Positions 33,647-42,987 of a stretch of 64,000 nucleotides of DNA are shown one piece after another (the stretch's first letter is position 1; each line of letters starts with the position of its first letter). The position numbers were made by a program, and so were the translations under genes. The notes under the pieces were generated by a model. The model did no database searches, was not told the origin of the DNA, and saw only the letters and a list, made by a program, of their open reading frames with translations. Location: positions 1 through 64,000 of the forward strand of contig NZ_JAHBBD010000006.1 in NCBI RefSeq assembly GCF_019331775.1, read 5' to 3'. The stretch comes from Bifidobacterium phasiani (GTDB lineage: Bacteria; Actinomycetota; Actinomycetes; Actinomycetales; Bifidobacteriaceae).

Positions 33647-34585
33647 TCACCGCCACACGACGTTGTCGCGCCCGGCCCCGATCTCGAAGTGGCACTTCGC
33701 GCATCCCAATCCCACATGCGCGAACAGGCCGCTCGTCGCCTCGGCGCTCACCGTGCCGTCCTCGTGCAGCGTGAACAGGAACGGCTGCTGGCTCAGCGAC
33801 GTGGGCGCGAGCATCGCGGCCTCCATGCCGGCGCGGAACCAGTCGGGCATGGCCATGCCCTCGGGGATGCGGCACAACTGCTCCATCGGCTTGGTGCGGC
33901 GTCGTCCGGCCGGTCGGGCACCATGCCCGAACGCCAGCACCCACACGATCCTCTCGCCGGGATGCAGGCACCACCACGGGTGTTCCGCCTTGTCCGCGTC
34001 GTCCAGCACGGCCCAGCAGGTCTCCAGTCCGAGCTGCACGGCGCGCAACGCCAGCTGCTCGCCGTAGTAGCCGACCTTCTCCTGCAGCGCCGCCTCGCCG
34101 GGGTCGATGCCGGCTTGCGCGGCGGCTTCGTCGGTATTGTCGGCCTTGGACCAGCCCGCCTGCGCCGGCGGCTGCGTCGACGCGGGGGCCGCGTCGGCAT
34201 CGCCGTGCTCCCCGGGTTCCCTGGACCCGTCGGATGCGGCGCGCTCCCCGGCGGCCCCGGCATTCCCAGCGTCCTCGGTATCCCCGGCGTCTCCGGATTC
34301 CCCGATGCCCTCGGACGTCCCCGTATCCGCGACGCCGTCCGCGGCCGGCGCCTGCGGCCGCCCGATCAGCGCGATGGCGTTGTGCACGCCGGTGAACCGT
34401 CCGTAATGCGTCTTCAATCCAAGAAACGCGTCCTCCAACCCGGACGCCATCTGGACGTGCAAACCGCTTTCCATGTTGCAGGAGCAGATCTCGGCCTTCA
34501 GGATCGCGAGCACGTCGGCGGCCACGGGCTCGTCGGTGTACGCGCGGATCGCATGCCTCTGTTCCATCGCTTCGAGCAGATTCAT
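33647..34585 (-). CDS. Nitroreductase family protein with a low-complexity insert
   Basis: FMN-dependent NAD(P)H oxidoreductase fold of 312 residues. The start NLLEAMEQRHAIRAYTDEPV has the Arg/His region that binds FMN phosphate, and AMLAPTSLSQQPFLF near the C-terminus is another typical flavin-binding stretch. Between them, residues ~80-150 are an acidic Gly/Ala/Asp/Glu-rich insert absent from ordinary family members, which are about 200-240 residues long. TAGGAT lies exactly 7 bases before the ATG, so the mRNA is probably leaderless; this also selects ATG 34585 over an upstream start. The substrate is unknown. Confidence 0.82.
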   Translation of the reverse strand: MNLLEAMEQRHAIRAYTDEPVAADVLAILKAEICSCNMESGLHVQMASGLEDAFLGLKTHYGRFTGVHNAIALIGRPQAPAADGVADTGTSEGIGESGDAGDTEDAGNAGAAGERAASDGSREPGEHGDADAAPASTQPPAQAGWSKADNTDEAAAQAGIDPGEAALQEKVGYYGEQLALRAVQLGLETCWAVLDDADKAEHPWWCLHPGERIVWVLAFGHGARPAGRRRTKPMEQLCRIPEGMAMPDWFRAGMEAAMLAPTSLSQQPFLFTLHEDGTVSAEATSGLFAHVGLGCAKCHFEIGAGRDNVVWR

Positions 34586-34592
34586 GTGCGCT

Positions 34593-34598
34593 ATCCTA
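34593..34598 (-). promoter_or_regulatory. Leaderless-type -10 box of the nitroreductase
   Basis: TAGGAT on the minus strand, followed by exactly 7 bases and the ATG ending at 34585. Confidence 0.5.
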
Positions 34599-34797
34599 TC
34601 GCTCTCAGCTGATTTCGGGCCGCTCCGCCCCGCACCGGCACCGCGTGTTGCCATGCGAATCAGGCCTCTTGGGCCGTCGCGTGACGTGTCGCATGGCGGC
34701 CCGTGCAAGGCGGGACGCCGGCGTGGCGGTCAGGGCCGCCTCGTGCCGGGCGGCGTGCATGCCGCCTACCGGCTCTGCCCGCGCCCCTACCCTCGCT

Positions 34798-36099
34798 CTA
34801 CCCGCGCGACCCGTTGGCGTAGAACCGCGCCAGCGTCGCGTCGCGGAACTCGTCGAAGTACCCGCCGTCGATCGAGGCGCGGATGTCGTCGAGCAGCTTG
34901 ACGAAGAAGTGCTCGTTGTGGATCGTCGCCAACGTGAACCCGTTGAACTCGCGCGCCCGCAGCAGGTGGTCGACGTACGCGCGCGAGTAGTGCGTGCAGG
35001 TGTAGCAGTCGCAGCCCTCCTCGAGCGGCCCGAAGTCGTGCTTGAACTCGGCGCGCTTGACGTTGTAGCGCCCGTCACGCGTGAAGATCGCGCCGTTGCG
35101 CCCGCAGCGCGCGGGGGCCACGCAGTCGAAGGTGTCGCCGCCGTTCTCCACGCACGCGAAGATGTCGTCGACCGCGGCGATGCCGAGGACGTGCCGCGGC
35201 CGGTCCTCCGGCATCTCGTCGCAGATCCACGCGCAGATGTCGCCGATGATGCGCTTCTCCATCGCGCCGCCGATGCCGACGCCGTCGAAGTCGAGCGAGG
35301 CGATCTGCGAGGCCGCGCGCCGGCGCAGGTCCTCGTAGTTCGCGCCCTGCACCACGCCGTACAGCGCCTGGTACGGCTTGCCGAGGCGCTCCTCGGTGAG
35401 CCGCCTGTGCTCGGCGACGCAGCGCTGCGCCCATCGGTAGGTGCGCTCGACCGACCGCTCCTGGTAGGCGCGCGTGTTCATCAGCGTGGTCAGTTCGTCG
35501 AACGCGAACATGATGTCCGCGCCGATCTTGTGCTGGATGCCCATCGAGATCTCGGCGCTGAACCGGTGCAGCGAGCCGTTGAGCGGCGACTTGAACGTCA
35601 CGCCGTCCTCGTCGACGAACGCGAGGCGCTCCTTGCCCTCGGCGATCACGTCGTCCGACTTCATGCCGGTGACGTCCATCGCGAGCGTCTTCTTGAAGCC
35701 CGCGCCGAGGGAGAGCACCTGGAAGCCGCCGGAGTCGGTGAACGTCGGGCCGTCCCAGTTCATGAACCGCGCCAGGCCGCCCGCCTCGTCGAGCACGTCC
35801 TCGCCGGGGCGCTCGTACAGGTGGAACGCGTTCGACAGCAGGCACTGCGCGCCGAGGTCCTTTATCGTCTCGGGCAGCACGGCCTTCATCGCGGCCTGCG
35901 TGGCGACCGGCACGAACGCCGGCGTGCGGATGTCGCCGTGCGGCGTGTGGATGATGCCGGTGCGGCCGTAGCGCGCGCCGTCGCGGCCCTTGCCGTCGGC
36001 CGCGTGCGGCAGCCGCGTCACGGTTTCGAACGAGAATGCGTGGCGGTCGCCGGGCTTGCCGGGCTCCGCGCCTCGAGGGTGCTCAAGCAGACTGGTCAT
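34798..36099 (-). CDS. tgt: tRNA-guanine transglycosylase
   Basis: Enzyme that exchanges guanine-34 of certain tRNAs for a queuosine precursor (preQ1 or queuine). The 433-residue protein is a TIM barrel with TDSGGFQVLSLG (catalytic/base-binding Asp), IQHKIGADIMFAFDEL (nucleophilic Asp region), GVVQGANYEDLR and GIGGAMEK, plus a C-terminal zinc site CDCYTCTHY. ATG 36099 is preferred: TAGAGT lies exactly 7 bases upstream, giving a leaderless start; an in-frame GTG at 36108 would add three residues. No queuosine biosynthesis genes are nearby, so the organism may salvage the base. Confidence 0.93.
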   Translation of the reverse strand: MTSLLEHPRGAEPGKPGDRHAFSFETVTRLPHAADGKGRDGARYGRTGIIHTPHGDIRTPAFVPVATQAAMKAVLPETIKDLGAQCLLSNAFHLYERPGEDVLDEAGGLARFMNWDGPTFTDSGGFQVLSLGAGFKKTLAMDVTGMKSDDVIAEGKERLAFVDEDGVTFKSPLNGSLHRFSAEISMGIQHKIGADIMFAFDELTTLMNTRAYQERSVERTYRWAQRCVAEHRRLTEERLGKPYQALYGVVQGANYEDLRRRAASQIASLDFDGVGIGGAMEKRIIGDICAWICDEMPEDRPRHVLGIAAVDDIFACVENGGDTFDCVAPARCGRNGAIFTRDGRYNVKRAEFKHDFGPLEEGCDCYTCTHYSRAYVDHLLRAREFNGFTLATIHNEHFFVKLLDDIRASIDGGYFDEFRDATLARFYANGSRG

Positions 36100-36551
36100 G
36101 GGTTTCACTCTAGGCTAAGCTCTGCCGAAGGGCATGTGTGAGCTGCGTCACGTCGCCATGCGCCGCGCGGCTCCGTGGCGGCCTCGCGCCGGTGCGTGCG
36201 CCCGGTCGTCGGGTGGTCGTCGGGTGGTGCGCGGACGGCGCCGCGGGCGGGTGCCGGCAGCGTCGGAAGCCCTGGAAATCATGGGTTCCGTGCCGCCGCC
36301 GGCAACGGCGCTCCGACCGTGCCGTGGCGTCGCCGGCCGTGGCCGTGCGATGCCGGACGGGGGCGTCGCGCCGCTCGCCGACGCCGGGGCCGGGGCGACG
36401 TCGCGCATTACCTCACATCTTTCAAGCAACATTCAGGAAACTTCCAGAGCAGGTTTCTTTACTCATAGATAGCGATTCAGGCGGCAGATAACCGAGATAC
36501 GGTAGCGGCCGCACGACAACGACAGTAGTAACGAACCAACAAGGAGCAGCA
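36100..36551. other. Divergent gap between tgt and the HtrA-like protease gene
   Basis: On the minus strand TAGAGT (36107-36112) is the -10 box of tgt. The next ~280 bases are very GC-rich with no supported gene. From about 36400 the composition becomes AT-richer and probably holds the protease promoter; AACAAGGAG lies 6 bases before its ATG. Confidence 0.5.
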
Positions 36552-38402
36552 ATGGCTGAAGAGAACAACGGCGGCTGGGGCACCCGGTCCGGGCAGCCGC
36601 AGGGCGCCCCGCAGGCGACCCCCGCCCCCTCCGTCGACGAGACCGCCGCGAACCCGGGCGTTCCCGCGGACGCGGCGGCCGAGGCGCAGGGCGCCTCCGC
36701 CCCGTCGGAGACGCCGACCGTGCAGGGCGACCAGTTCACGATGACGCTGCACGACGACGGCGCCACACAGACCATCCCGGCCGCGACGCCGGCCGACGAC
36801 ACCGACACGGCCGTGCACCCGGCGCAGCCGTCCGCCGGCGAGGCCCCGACCTCGCAGTACCGCCCGGCGCCCGAGTACGGCGCCTACGGCCCGACGCCGG
36901 CCCAGCCGGCCGAGACCCGGACCCAGCAGCCCACGCCGAGCCCGCAGGCCCCGCAGGGCGACCGCAACCCGTACTCCGGCAACCCGTTCCTGGCCCAGCT
37001 GGGGCAGCAGGGGCAGGCCGGCCAGTCCGGCGCCGCGCAGAACGCCGGCCAGCAGCCCGGGCCGAACAACCCGTATGCCCCCCAGGGCCCGAACGCCCCG
37101 CAGGGCCCCGGCTTCCCGCCGGCCCCGGGCGCGCACAACCGCCCGAACCGCGGCGGCACCCGGACCGTCAGCGGCGTGATCATCGCGGTGGTGGCCGCGC
37201 TGGTCTCCGCGGCGCTGTGCCTGGGCGTCGGCTACCTTGCGCTGACCGAGGGCTGGGTGCGCGTGCCCACGACCAGCTCGCTGCAGAACGTGAACTCGAA
37301 CCAGTCCGGCTCCGGCAGCGCCACCGTCGAGGGCGGCGACGCGGTCGACTGGACCGACGTGGCGGCCAACGTCTCCGACTCCGTGGTCTCCATCCAGACC
37401 CAGGTCCAGGGCGGCACGGCGGCGGGATCCGGCGCGATCCTCGACACGGACGGCCACATCGTGACCAACAACCACGTGATCTCCGGCGCGCAGAGCATCC
37501 AGGTCACGCTGTCCAACGGCCAGATGTACACCGCGCAGGTGGTCGGCACCGACACCACCACCGACATCGCGGTCATCCAGCTGGACAACGCGCCCGACGG
37601 CCTGACCCCGGTCGAGTTCGCCGACTCCGACCAGCTCGCGGTCGGCGAGCCGGTGATGGCCATCGGCAATCCGCTCGGCTACGACGACACCGCCACCACC
37701 GGCATCGTCTCGGCGCTCAACCGCCCGGTCTCGGTGATGGACGACAACAACTCCGAGGTCGTGACCAACGCGGTGCAGATCGACGCGGCCATCAACCCGG
37801 GCAACTCCGGCGGCCCGACGTTCAACGCGGCCGGCCAGGTCATCGGCATCAACTCGTCGATCGCCTCGACGGCCAGCTCCAGCAGCGAGGCCGGCTCGAT
37901 CGGCATCGGCTTCGCGATCCCGGCGAACCTCGTCAAGCGCATCGCCAACGAGATCATCAGCGACGGCTCGGCCACGCACGTCGCGCTCGGCGTGACCATC
38001 ACGAGCTCGACGGTCGAGGCCGACGGCGTGACCCGCGGCGGCGCCCGCATCACCACCCCGTCGACCGGCGGCAGCGCCGTGGTCTCCGGCAGCCCCGCCG
38101 ACAAGGCCGGCCTGCGCGCCGAGGACACGATCGTGGCCTACAACGGCAACGCGGTGAACAACAACTACTCGCTGCTCGGCTACATCCGCGCGGCGGCCCT
38201 GGGCGACACGGCGACGCTGACGATCGTGCGCAGCGGCCAGACCATGGACATCGACGTGACCCTCGACCAGGAGGAGGCCTCGGTGAACGGCTCGTCCGGC
38301 AGCGGCCAGGACGATTCCGGCCAGAGCGACGGCCAGCAGAACCAGGACGGCGGCGACGGCTACGGCGACGGCGGCTTCTACGACCCGTTCGGCCTGTGGT
38401 AA
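36552..38402 (+). CDS. HtrA/DegP-like trypsin serine protease with PDZ domain
   Basis: Membrane-anchored protease likely to remove damaged envelope proteins. The first ~195 residues are a Pro/Gln/Ala-rich cytoplasmic region; one transmembrane helix follows (about 200-225). The trypsin-like domain has His308 (NNHVIS), Asp338 (TTDIAVI) and Ser419 in GNSGGPTF. The PDZ domain covers about 470-575 (GSPADKAGLRAEDTIVAYNG). A Gly/Asp/Gln-rich tail ends with FYDPFGLW. The total of 616 residues is normal for actinobacterial HtrA proteins with a long cytoplasmic head. A strong hairpin terminator follows 31 bases after the stop. Confidence 0.93.
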   Translation: MAEENNGGWGTRSGQPQGAPQATPAPSVDETAANPGVPADAAAEAQGASAPSETPTVQGDQFTMTLHDDGATQTIPAATPADDTDTAVHPAQPSAGEAPTSQYRPAPEYGAYGPTPAQPAETRTQQPTPSPQAPQGDRNPYSGNPFLAQLGQQGQAGQSGAAQNAGQQPGPNNPYAPQGPNAPQGPGFPPAPGAHNRPNRGGTRTVSGVIIAVVAALVSAALCLGVGYLALTEGWVRVPTTSSLQNVNSNQSGSGSATVEGGDAVDWTDVAANVSDSVVSIQTQVQGGTAAGSGAILDTDGHIVTNNHVISGAQSIQVTLSNGQMYTAQVVGTDTTTDIAVIQLDNAPDGLTPVEFADSDQLAVGEPVMAIGNPLGYDDTATTGIVSALNRPVSVMDDNNSEVVTNAVQIDAAINPGNSGGPTFNAAGQVIGINSSIASTASSSSEAGSIGIGFAIPANLVKRIANEIISDGSATHVALGVTITSSTVEADGVTRGGARITTPSTGGSAVVSGSPADKAGLRAEDTIVAYNGNAVNNNYSLLGYIRAAALGDTATLTIVRSGQTMDIDVTLDQEEASVNGSSGSGQDDSGQSDGQQNQDGGDGYGDGGFYDPFGLW

Positions 38403-38433
38403 ACCGACGGGCCCGGCCCTGACCGACTGACGG

Positions 38434-38467
38434 CGAAAGGCCCCGGCATGTGCCGGGGCCTTTCGCA
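38434..38467 (+). terminator. Terminator of the HtrA-like protease gene
   Basis: Perfect 16-bp stem GCGAAAGGCCCCGGCA with its inverse and a 2-base centre. The outer part of the stem contains AAAG/CTTTC, typical of actinobacterial terminators without a long T-tract. Confidence 0.85.
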
Positions 38468-38867
38468 TGCCTGCGTCGCGGTGTCGCGGCGCCGCGCGGG
38501 CGTGGCGCATGGGGCCGTGCGCCGCCTTGTCGCGTGCCACGGCGGGCGGGGCCTGACCGAGGCGAGCGTCGTCCCGCCGTCTCCCGGCCGGGGGCGGGCG
38601 CCGCGCCTCGTCGCCGGGAGGGGGTGTCGCGCGGGCTCCGGCGGCCGCGCGCCCGGGCCGCGCCGCGCCGGGGATGAGTTTGTGTCGGGGAGCTGTTAAG
38701 GTAGGAGGGCGGTCGCCGAGGCGGCCGGATAACCGAATACCGAATGTTGATCTTTACGCCGTGTGTCGTGCGAAGCATTTCGTCGATGGGCTAACAAGGC
38801 GTGAGTGCAGCACCGACCGTAGGGGTGGTCCATACGGCCGATACCGATGCGAGCGTAAGGAGAGACG
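38468..38867. other. Gap before the P-type ATPase gene
   Basis: No gene is supported. TAAGGT at 38697-38702 could be a -10 box, which would give a leader of about 160 bases, long enough for a regulatory RNA, but I recognise no known riboswitch. TAAGGAGAG precedes the ATPase ATG. Confidence 0.3.
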
Positions 38868-41162
38868 ATGAGATCCATCGTTGCCATCTGCCACAAGATT
38901 CTCAATGTGTGCAAACTTGTCCCCATGCTGCCGATCGTCATCGTGGCGGTCCTTCCCATCGCCCTGACCTGGAATCTGCGTCCGTGGGACACGTCGTTCT
39001 GGTTCGTCGACCCCAGCATCGGGCAGTGGATCGTCATCCTGCTGGTCGCCTACACGATCGTCGACACGATCCGCGGCATGATCGACGACATCCGCCACGG
39101 CCACGTCGGCGTGGACGTCCTCGCCGTCGTCGCGCTGCTGTCGACGGTCGCCGTCGAGGAGTACTGGGCCGCCTGGGTGATCGTCGTCATGGTCCACTCC
39201 GGCTCGGCCATCGAGGCCTACGCCGAGGCGAAGGCCGAAAGCAGCCTGACCGCGCTGATGCAGGCCGCGCCGCAGATCGCGCACGTCGCCGAGCTGCCGG
39301 GCGTCGGCCCGGAGGCGCGGGGCGGCGAGGGCGGCGCCCGCCGCGACCGCGCCGCCGACGGGTTCCGCGGCCTGCCCGAGGGCGAGACGCTGTCGAAGTC
39401 GTCCGCGGCCGCGCTCGACGAACAGGCCGCCCACGCGCATTTCGCCACCGTTCCGGTCGAGCAGGTGCGGCTGGGCGACGTGCTCATCGTCCTGCCCGGC
39501 GAGACCGTCCCGGTCGACGGCGAGCTGCTCAGCGGCTCCGCGACGCTCGACCTGAGCAACATCAACGGCGAGCCGGTGCCGCGCGAGGTGTTCGCCGGCG
39601 CCCGCGTGATGTCCGGCGCGATCAACGGCTCGACGACGCTGACGATGCGCGCCACCCAGCTCGCCCGCGATTCGCAGTACCAGCGCATCCTCGAGCTCGT
39701 GGCCTCGGCGCAGAGCTCCCGGGCGACCGTCGTCAGGACCGCTGACCTGCTGGCGGTGCCGTTCACCGTGATCTCGTTCGTGATCGCCGGCCTGGCGTGG
39801 ATCGTCTCGGCCGACCCGACGCGCTTCGCGCAGGTGCTGGTGCTCGCGACCCCCTGCCCGCTGCTGATCGCCGCGCCGGTGGCGTACATCGCCGGCACGG
39901 GCCGCCTGGCGAAGGCCGGCATCCTGATCAAGACGCAGGAGGTGCTGGAGAACCTCGGCCGCATCTCGCACATCTTCTTCGACAAGACCGGCACGCTGAC
40001 CGTCAAGAAGCCGCAGGTCGTGCGCGTGGAGACGCCGTCGGACGCCGCCCCCGCCGCGCTGGACGCCGACCACATCCTGATGTACGCGGGCGTCGTCGAG
40101 TCCTATTCGGTGCACATCCTCGCCAAGGGCATCGCCACCGCGGGCACGGCCGTCATCGAGCGGCTGAAGAAGCGCGCGGACGCCGGCGAGGCCATGCCGC
40201 CGGAGGACGACTGGCTGACGGCCGTGCGCGCCCACCCGGTGGTGCGCAACGTCGCCGAGGACTCCGGCAAGGGCGTCGTCGGCGAGGTGAACGGGCATGA
40301 GATCAAGGTCGGGCGGTTCGCGTTCGTCACCGGGCAGCCGGCGGAGACCCCGGCCGGGCCGGCCGCTTCCGCGGATCGCCGCCGCGACCCCGACGGGTTC
40401 CGGCTCACGGCCGGCGCGCGGGCGGCCGCGCGGTCCGCGGCCGGCGCCGCATCGCGCGACATCGACTCGCCGGCGCGGCATTTCGGCGCGATGGCCGCCG
40501 ACGAGATGGCCACGTATGTGGCGGTCGACGGCGTGCTCGCCGCCCGGATCGTGCTCAAGGACGTGCCGCGCGCCAACGCCAAGGAGTCGCTGGCCAGGCT
40601 GCGCGCGATGGGCGTGGAGCGGCTGACGATGCTCACCGGCGACAAGCGCGCCTCGGCCGACATCATCGCCGCCGAGGTGGGCATCGACGACGTGCACGCC
40701 GAGCTGCTGCCCGAGGGCAAGGTGCAGGCGATCAAGGACGCGGCGCAGGAGAGGCCCGAGGACCGCCCGTGGTGGGACGCGATGCTGTCGCGCTTCGTGG
40801 GCGACTCGCTGACGCGCTCGGTCACGATGATGGTGGGCGACGGCGTCAACGACGCCCCGGTGCTGGCGGCCGCGGACATCGGCATGGCCATCACCGACGG
40901 CACGTCGACCGCCGCGTCCGAGTCCGCGCAGGTCGTCATCATGAACGACGACATCGCCGCCGTGCCGCGCGCCATCGCGATCTCCCGGCGCACCAAGCGC
41001 GTGATGCTGCAGGCCGTGTGCCTCGGCCTCGGCCTGGCGCTGGTCGGCATGGTGGCCGCCGCGTTCAACCTGATTCCGGCCGTGATCGGCGCGGTCATGC
41101 AGGAGGCCATCGACGTGGTGTCGATCGGCTGGGCGCTGACGGCGCTGCTCGACCGGGACTGA
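38868..41162 (+). CDS. P1B-type heavy-metal ATPase with a TPC membrane motif
   Basis: Cation-exporting ATPase of 764 residues without an N-terminal metal-binding domain. It begins almost at once with transmembrane helices (about 17-33, 50-68, 75-110). The actuator has SATLDLSNINGEPVP (TGE-like, here NGE). The membrane metal motif is Thr328-Pro329-Cys330 in LATPCPLLIAAP rather than the CPC of copper and zinc pumps. Phosphorylated Asp372 lies in FDKTGTLTVKK, and MVGDGVNDAPVLAAADIG ends the P-domain. Two Ala/Gly/Arg-rich inserts occur in the actuator and nucleotide-binding regions. TPC is the mark of the P1B-5 subgroup, so the ion may be Ni, Fe or Co rather than Cu or Zn. Confidence 0.88.
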   Translation: MRSIVAICHKILNVCKLVPMLPIVIVAVLPIALTWNLRPWDTSFWFVDPSIGQWIVILLVAYTIVDTIRGMIDDIRHGHVGVDVLAVVALLSTVAVEEYWAAWVIVVMVHSGSAIEAYAEAKAESSLTALMQAAPQIAHVAELPGVGPEARGGEGGARRDRAADGFRGLPEGETLSKSSAAALDEQAAHAHFATVPVEQVRLGDVLIVLPGETVPVDGELLSGSATLDLSNINGEPVPREVFAGARVMSGAINGSTTLTMRATQLARDSQYQRILELVASAQSSRATVVRTADLLAVPFTVISFVIAGLAWIVSADPTRFAQVLVLATPCPLLIAAPVAYIAGTGRLAKAGILIKTQEVLENLGRISHIFFDKTGTLTVKKPQVVRVETPSDAAPAALDADHILMYAGVVESYSVHILAKGIATAGTAVIERLKKRADAGEAMPPEDDWLTAVRAHPVVRNVAEDSGKGVVGEVNGHEIKVGRFAFVTGQPAETPAGPAASADRRRDPDGFRLTAGARAAARSAAGAASRDIDSPARHFGAMAADEMATYVAVDGVLAARIVLKDVPRANAKESLARLRAMGVERLTMLTGDKRASADIIAAEVGIDDVHAELLPEGKVQAIKDAAQERPEDRPWWDAMLSRFVGDSLTRSVTMMVGDGVNDAPVLAAADIGMAITDGTSTAASESAQVVIMNDDIAAVPRAIAISRRTKRVMLQAVCLGLGLALVGMVAAAFNLIPAVIGAVMQEAIDVVSIGWALTALLDRD

Positions 41163-41274
41163 CCCGTCGGGCCGTTCCCGGCCGGCCGGTTGCGGCGGGC
41201 CGCCCGCCGGCGGCCCCCGGAACGGCCCCCGAGCGCGCCGCCGGCCCGCGGAAATTCGTGCCGCCCCGCCCCTG

Positions 41275-41301
41275 TTGCGATTCGAGGCTTTGCGCTAGGC
41301 T
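41275..41301 (+). promoter_or_regulatory. Leaderless-type promoter of the ferredoxin-NADP reductase
   Basis: TTGCGA (41275-41280), 15 bases, then TAGGCT (41296-41301). Exactly 7 bases separate the -10 box from GTG 41309, which would be the transcript's first codon. Confidence 0.55.
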
Positions 41302-41308
41302 GGTGCGC

Positions 41309-42754
41309 GTGAGTGAGAATACCGAACTTCGTATTGCTGTGATCGGCGCCGGCCCGGCCGGCGTCTATTCCTCCGACATCTTCCTGCGCCAGCTCAGGAA
41401 GGTCGGCGCCGAACTGGGTCTCGGCGAGAACGCCCGCATCGACCTGTTCGAGAAGCTGCCCGTGCCGTTCGGCCTGGTCCGCTACGGCGTGGCCCCGGAC
41501 CACCCGTCCATCAAGTTCATCGCCGACGCGCTCGAGAAGACGCTCGACAACCCGAACATCCACCTGTACTGCGACGTGGAGTTCGGCAAGGACGTGACCC
41601 TGGACGACCTGCTCGCCCGCTACGACGCCGTGCTGTTCGCGACCGGCGCCGTGGAGGACAAGCCGCTCGGCCTGCCGGGCTCCGACCTGGACGGCGTGTA
41701 CGGCGCGGCCAAGTTCGTCGAATGGTACGACGGCTATCCGACCGGCGCCCGCACGTGGCCGCTCGAGGCCGAGGAGGTCGCCGTGATCGGCGGCGGCAAC
41801 GTGGCGATGGATGTCGCCCGCGAGCTGATGCGCAACGCCGACGACCTCAAGGCCCGCACCGACATCCCCGACAACGTGTACGAGGGCATCAAGGCCAACA
41901 AGGCCCGCGTGCTGCACCTGTTCATCCGCCGCGGCGTGGCCCAGGCGAAGTTCTCGGTGCAGGAGCTGCGCGAGATGGAGAAGTTGCCCGGCGTGCAGCT
42001 GATCATCAACGAGGACGACTTCGAGCTCGACGACGACACGATCGAGGAGGCCGGCAAGGACAAGCTCACCCGCCAGATGGTCGAGGAGCTGTTCGCGATC
42101 CGCGAGATGGCCGAGGACATGGAGGACGACGGCGACGTCGACTTCGAGGGCAACCCCGCCGACCGCAAGTACTACATCCACTTCAACGCCGCGCCGACCG
42201 AGGTGCTGGGCGAGGACGGCAAGGTGGTCGGCATCCGCGTCGAGCGCACCGAAACCGGCGCCGACGGCGTGATGCACCGCACCGGCGAGTTCGAGGACTA
42301 CACGGTGCAGGCCGTGTACCACGCCATCGGCTACAAGCCGGCCTCGGCGCCCGGCATCGCGTACGACGACCGTCGCGCCCACCTGGCCAACGCGAACGGC
42401 GACGGCCGCATCACGACCGAGGCGGACGGCGGCGACGTGCGCGACCGCCTGTACGCGACGGGCTGGGCCAAGCGAGGCCCGGTCGGCCTGATCGGCTCGA
42501 CCAAGTCCGACGCGCTGATGATCGTCACCAACATGCTGGAGGACCTCTCCAAGGCCGCCGAGGGCGGCCGCGTGGCCGAGGACCGCGACCCCGAATCGAT
42601 CGACCGCCTGCTCGCCGAGCGCGGGGTCAAGCCGATCGACTTCGCCGGCTGGAAGAAGATCGACGCGTTCGAGCGCGCCGAGGGCGCCAAGGAGGGCCGC
42701 GAGCACAAGAAGGTCATCGACCCCGACCAGATGCGCGAGCTCGCCCACGCCTGA
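41309..42754 (+). CDS. Ferredoxin/adrenodoxin-type NADP+ reductase (FprA-like)
   Basis: FAD enzyme of 481 residues that moves electrons between NADPH and ferredoxin-like proteins. The FAD site is RIAVIGAGPAGVYSSD, and the NADP site is EVAVIGGGNVAMDVAREL, followed by basic residues that favour NADP over NAD. LVRYGVAPDHPSIK and the C-terminal GWAKRGPVGLIGSTKSDA are hallmarks of the FprA/adrenodoxin reductase group. The start is GTG 41309, preferred because a -10 box lies exactly 7 bases upstream; GTG 41303 is a less likely alternative. A hairpin lies about 100 bases after the stop. Confidence 0.9.
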   Translation: MSENTELRIAVIGAGPAGVYSSDIFLRQLRKVGAELGLGENARIDLFEKLPVPFGLVRYGVAPDHPSIKFIADALEKTLDNPNIHLYCDVEFGKDVTLDDLLARYDAVLFATGAVEDKPLGLPGSDLDGVYGAAKFVEWYDGYPTGARTWPLEAEEVAVIGGGNVAMDVARELMRNADDLKARTDIPDNVYEGIKANKARVLHLFIRRGVAQAKFSVQELREMEKLPGVQLIINEDDFELDDDTIEEAGKDKLTRQMVEELFAIREMAEDMEDDGDVDFEGNPADRKYYIHFNAAPTEVLGEDGKVVGIRVERTETGADGVMHRTGEFEDYTVQAVYHAIGYKPASAPGIAYDDRRAHLANANGDGRITTEADGGDVRDRLYATGWAKRGPVGLIGSTKSDALMIVTNMLEDLSKAAEGGRVAEDRDPESIDRLLAERGVKPIDFAGWKKIDAFERAEGAKEGREHKKVIDPDQMRELAHA

Positions 42755-42851
42755 GCGCCCGTTGCCGCGGTCGCTGCGACGTCGCCTGCGGCGGGCGTCG
42801 CGCCGGCCGCGGCCTGTCCGGGCCGGTGGCGCGCCGCGGCATGATGCATGA

Positions 42852-42901
42852 CGACCGGTGTGTTGCCGGCTGCTCATCGGCAGCCGACAACACACCGGTC
42901 G
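42852..42901 (+). terminator. Hairpin downstream of the ferredoxin-NADP reductase
   Basis: About 22 paired bases (CGACCGGTGTGTTG with CAACACACCGGTCG, continued by CGGCTGC / GCAGCCG) with one mismatch and a ~6-base loop. It lies between the reductase and htpX and fits a terminator. Confidence 0.7.
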
Positions 42902-42987
42902 TTGTCGTTCCGGTCGTTGCCGGGGGGCATTTCGCGTAAAGCAGTTACCCAGCAAACGTTCAGCCATGCTCCTTACGCTGGTGCCCT

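Noticed and set aside
38468..38867. A possible metal riboswitch in the leader of the P-type ATPase.
   Set aside because: No known riboswitch core could be recognised; only a weak -10 box supports the leader.
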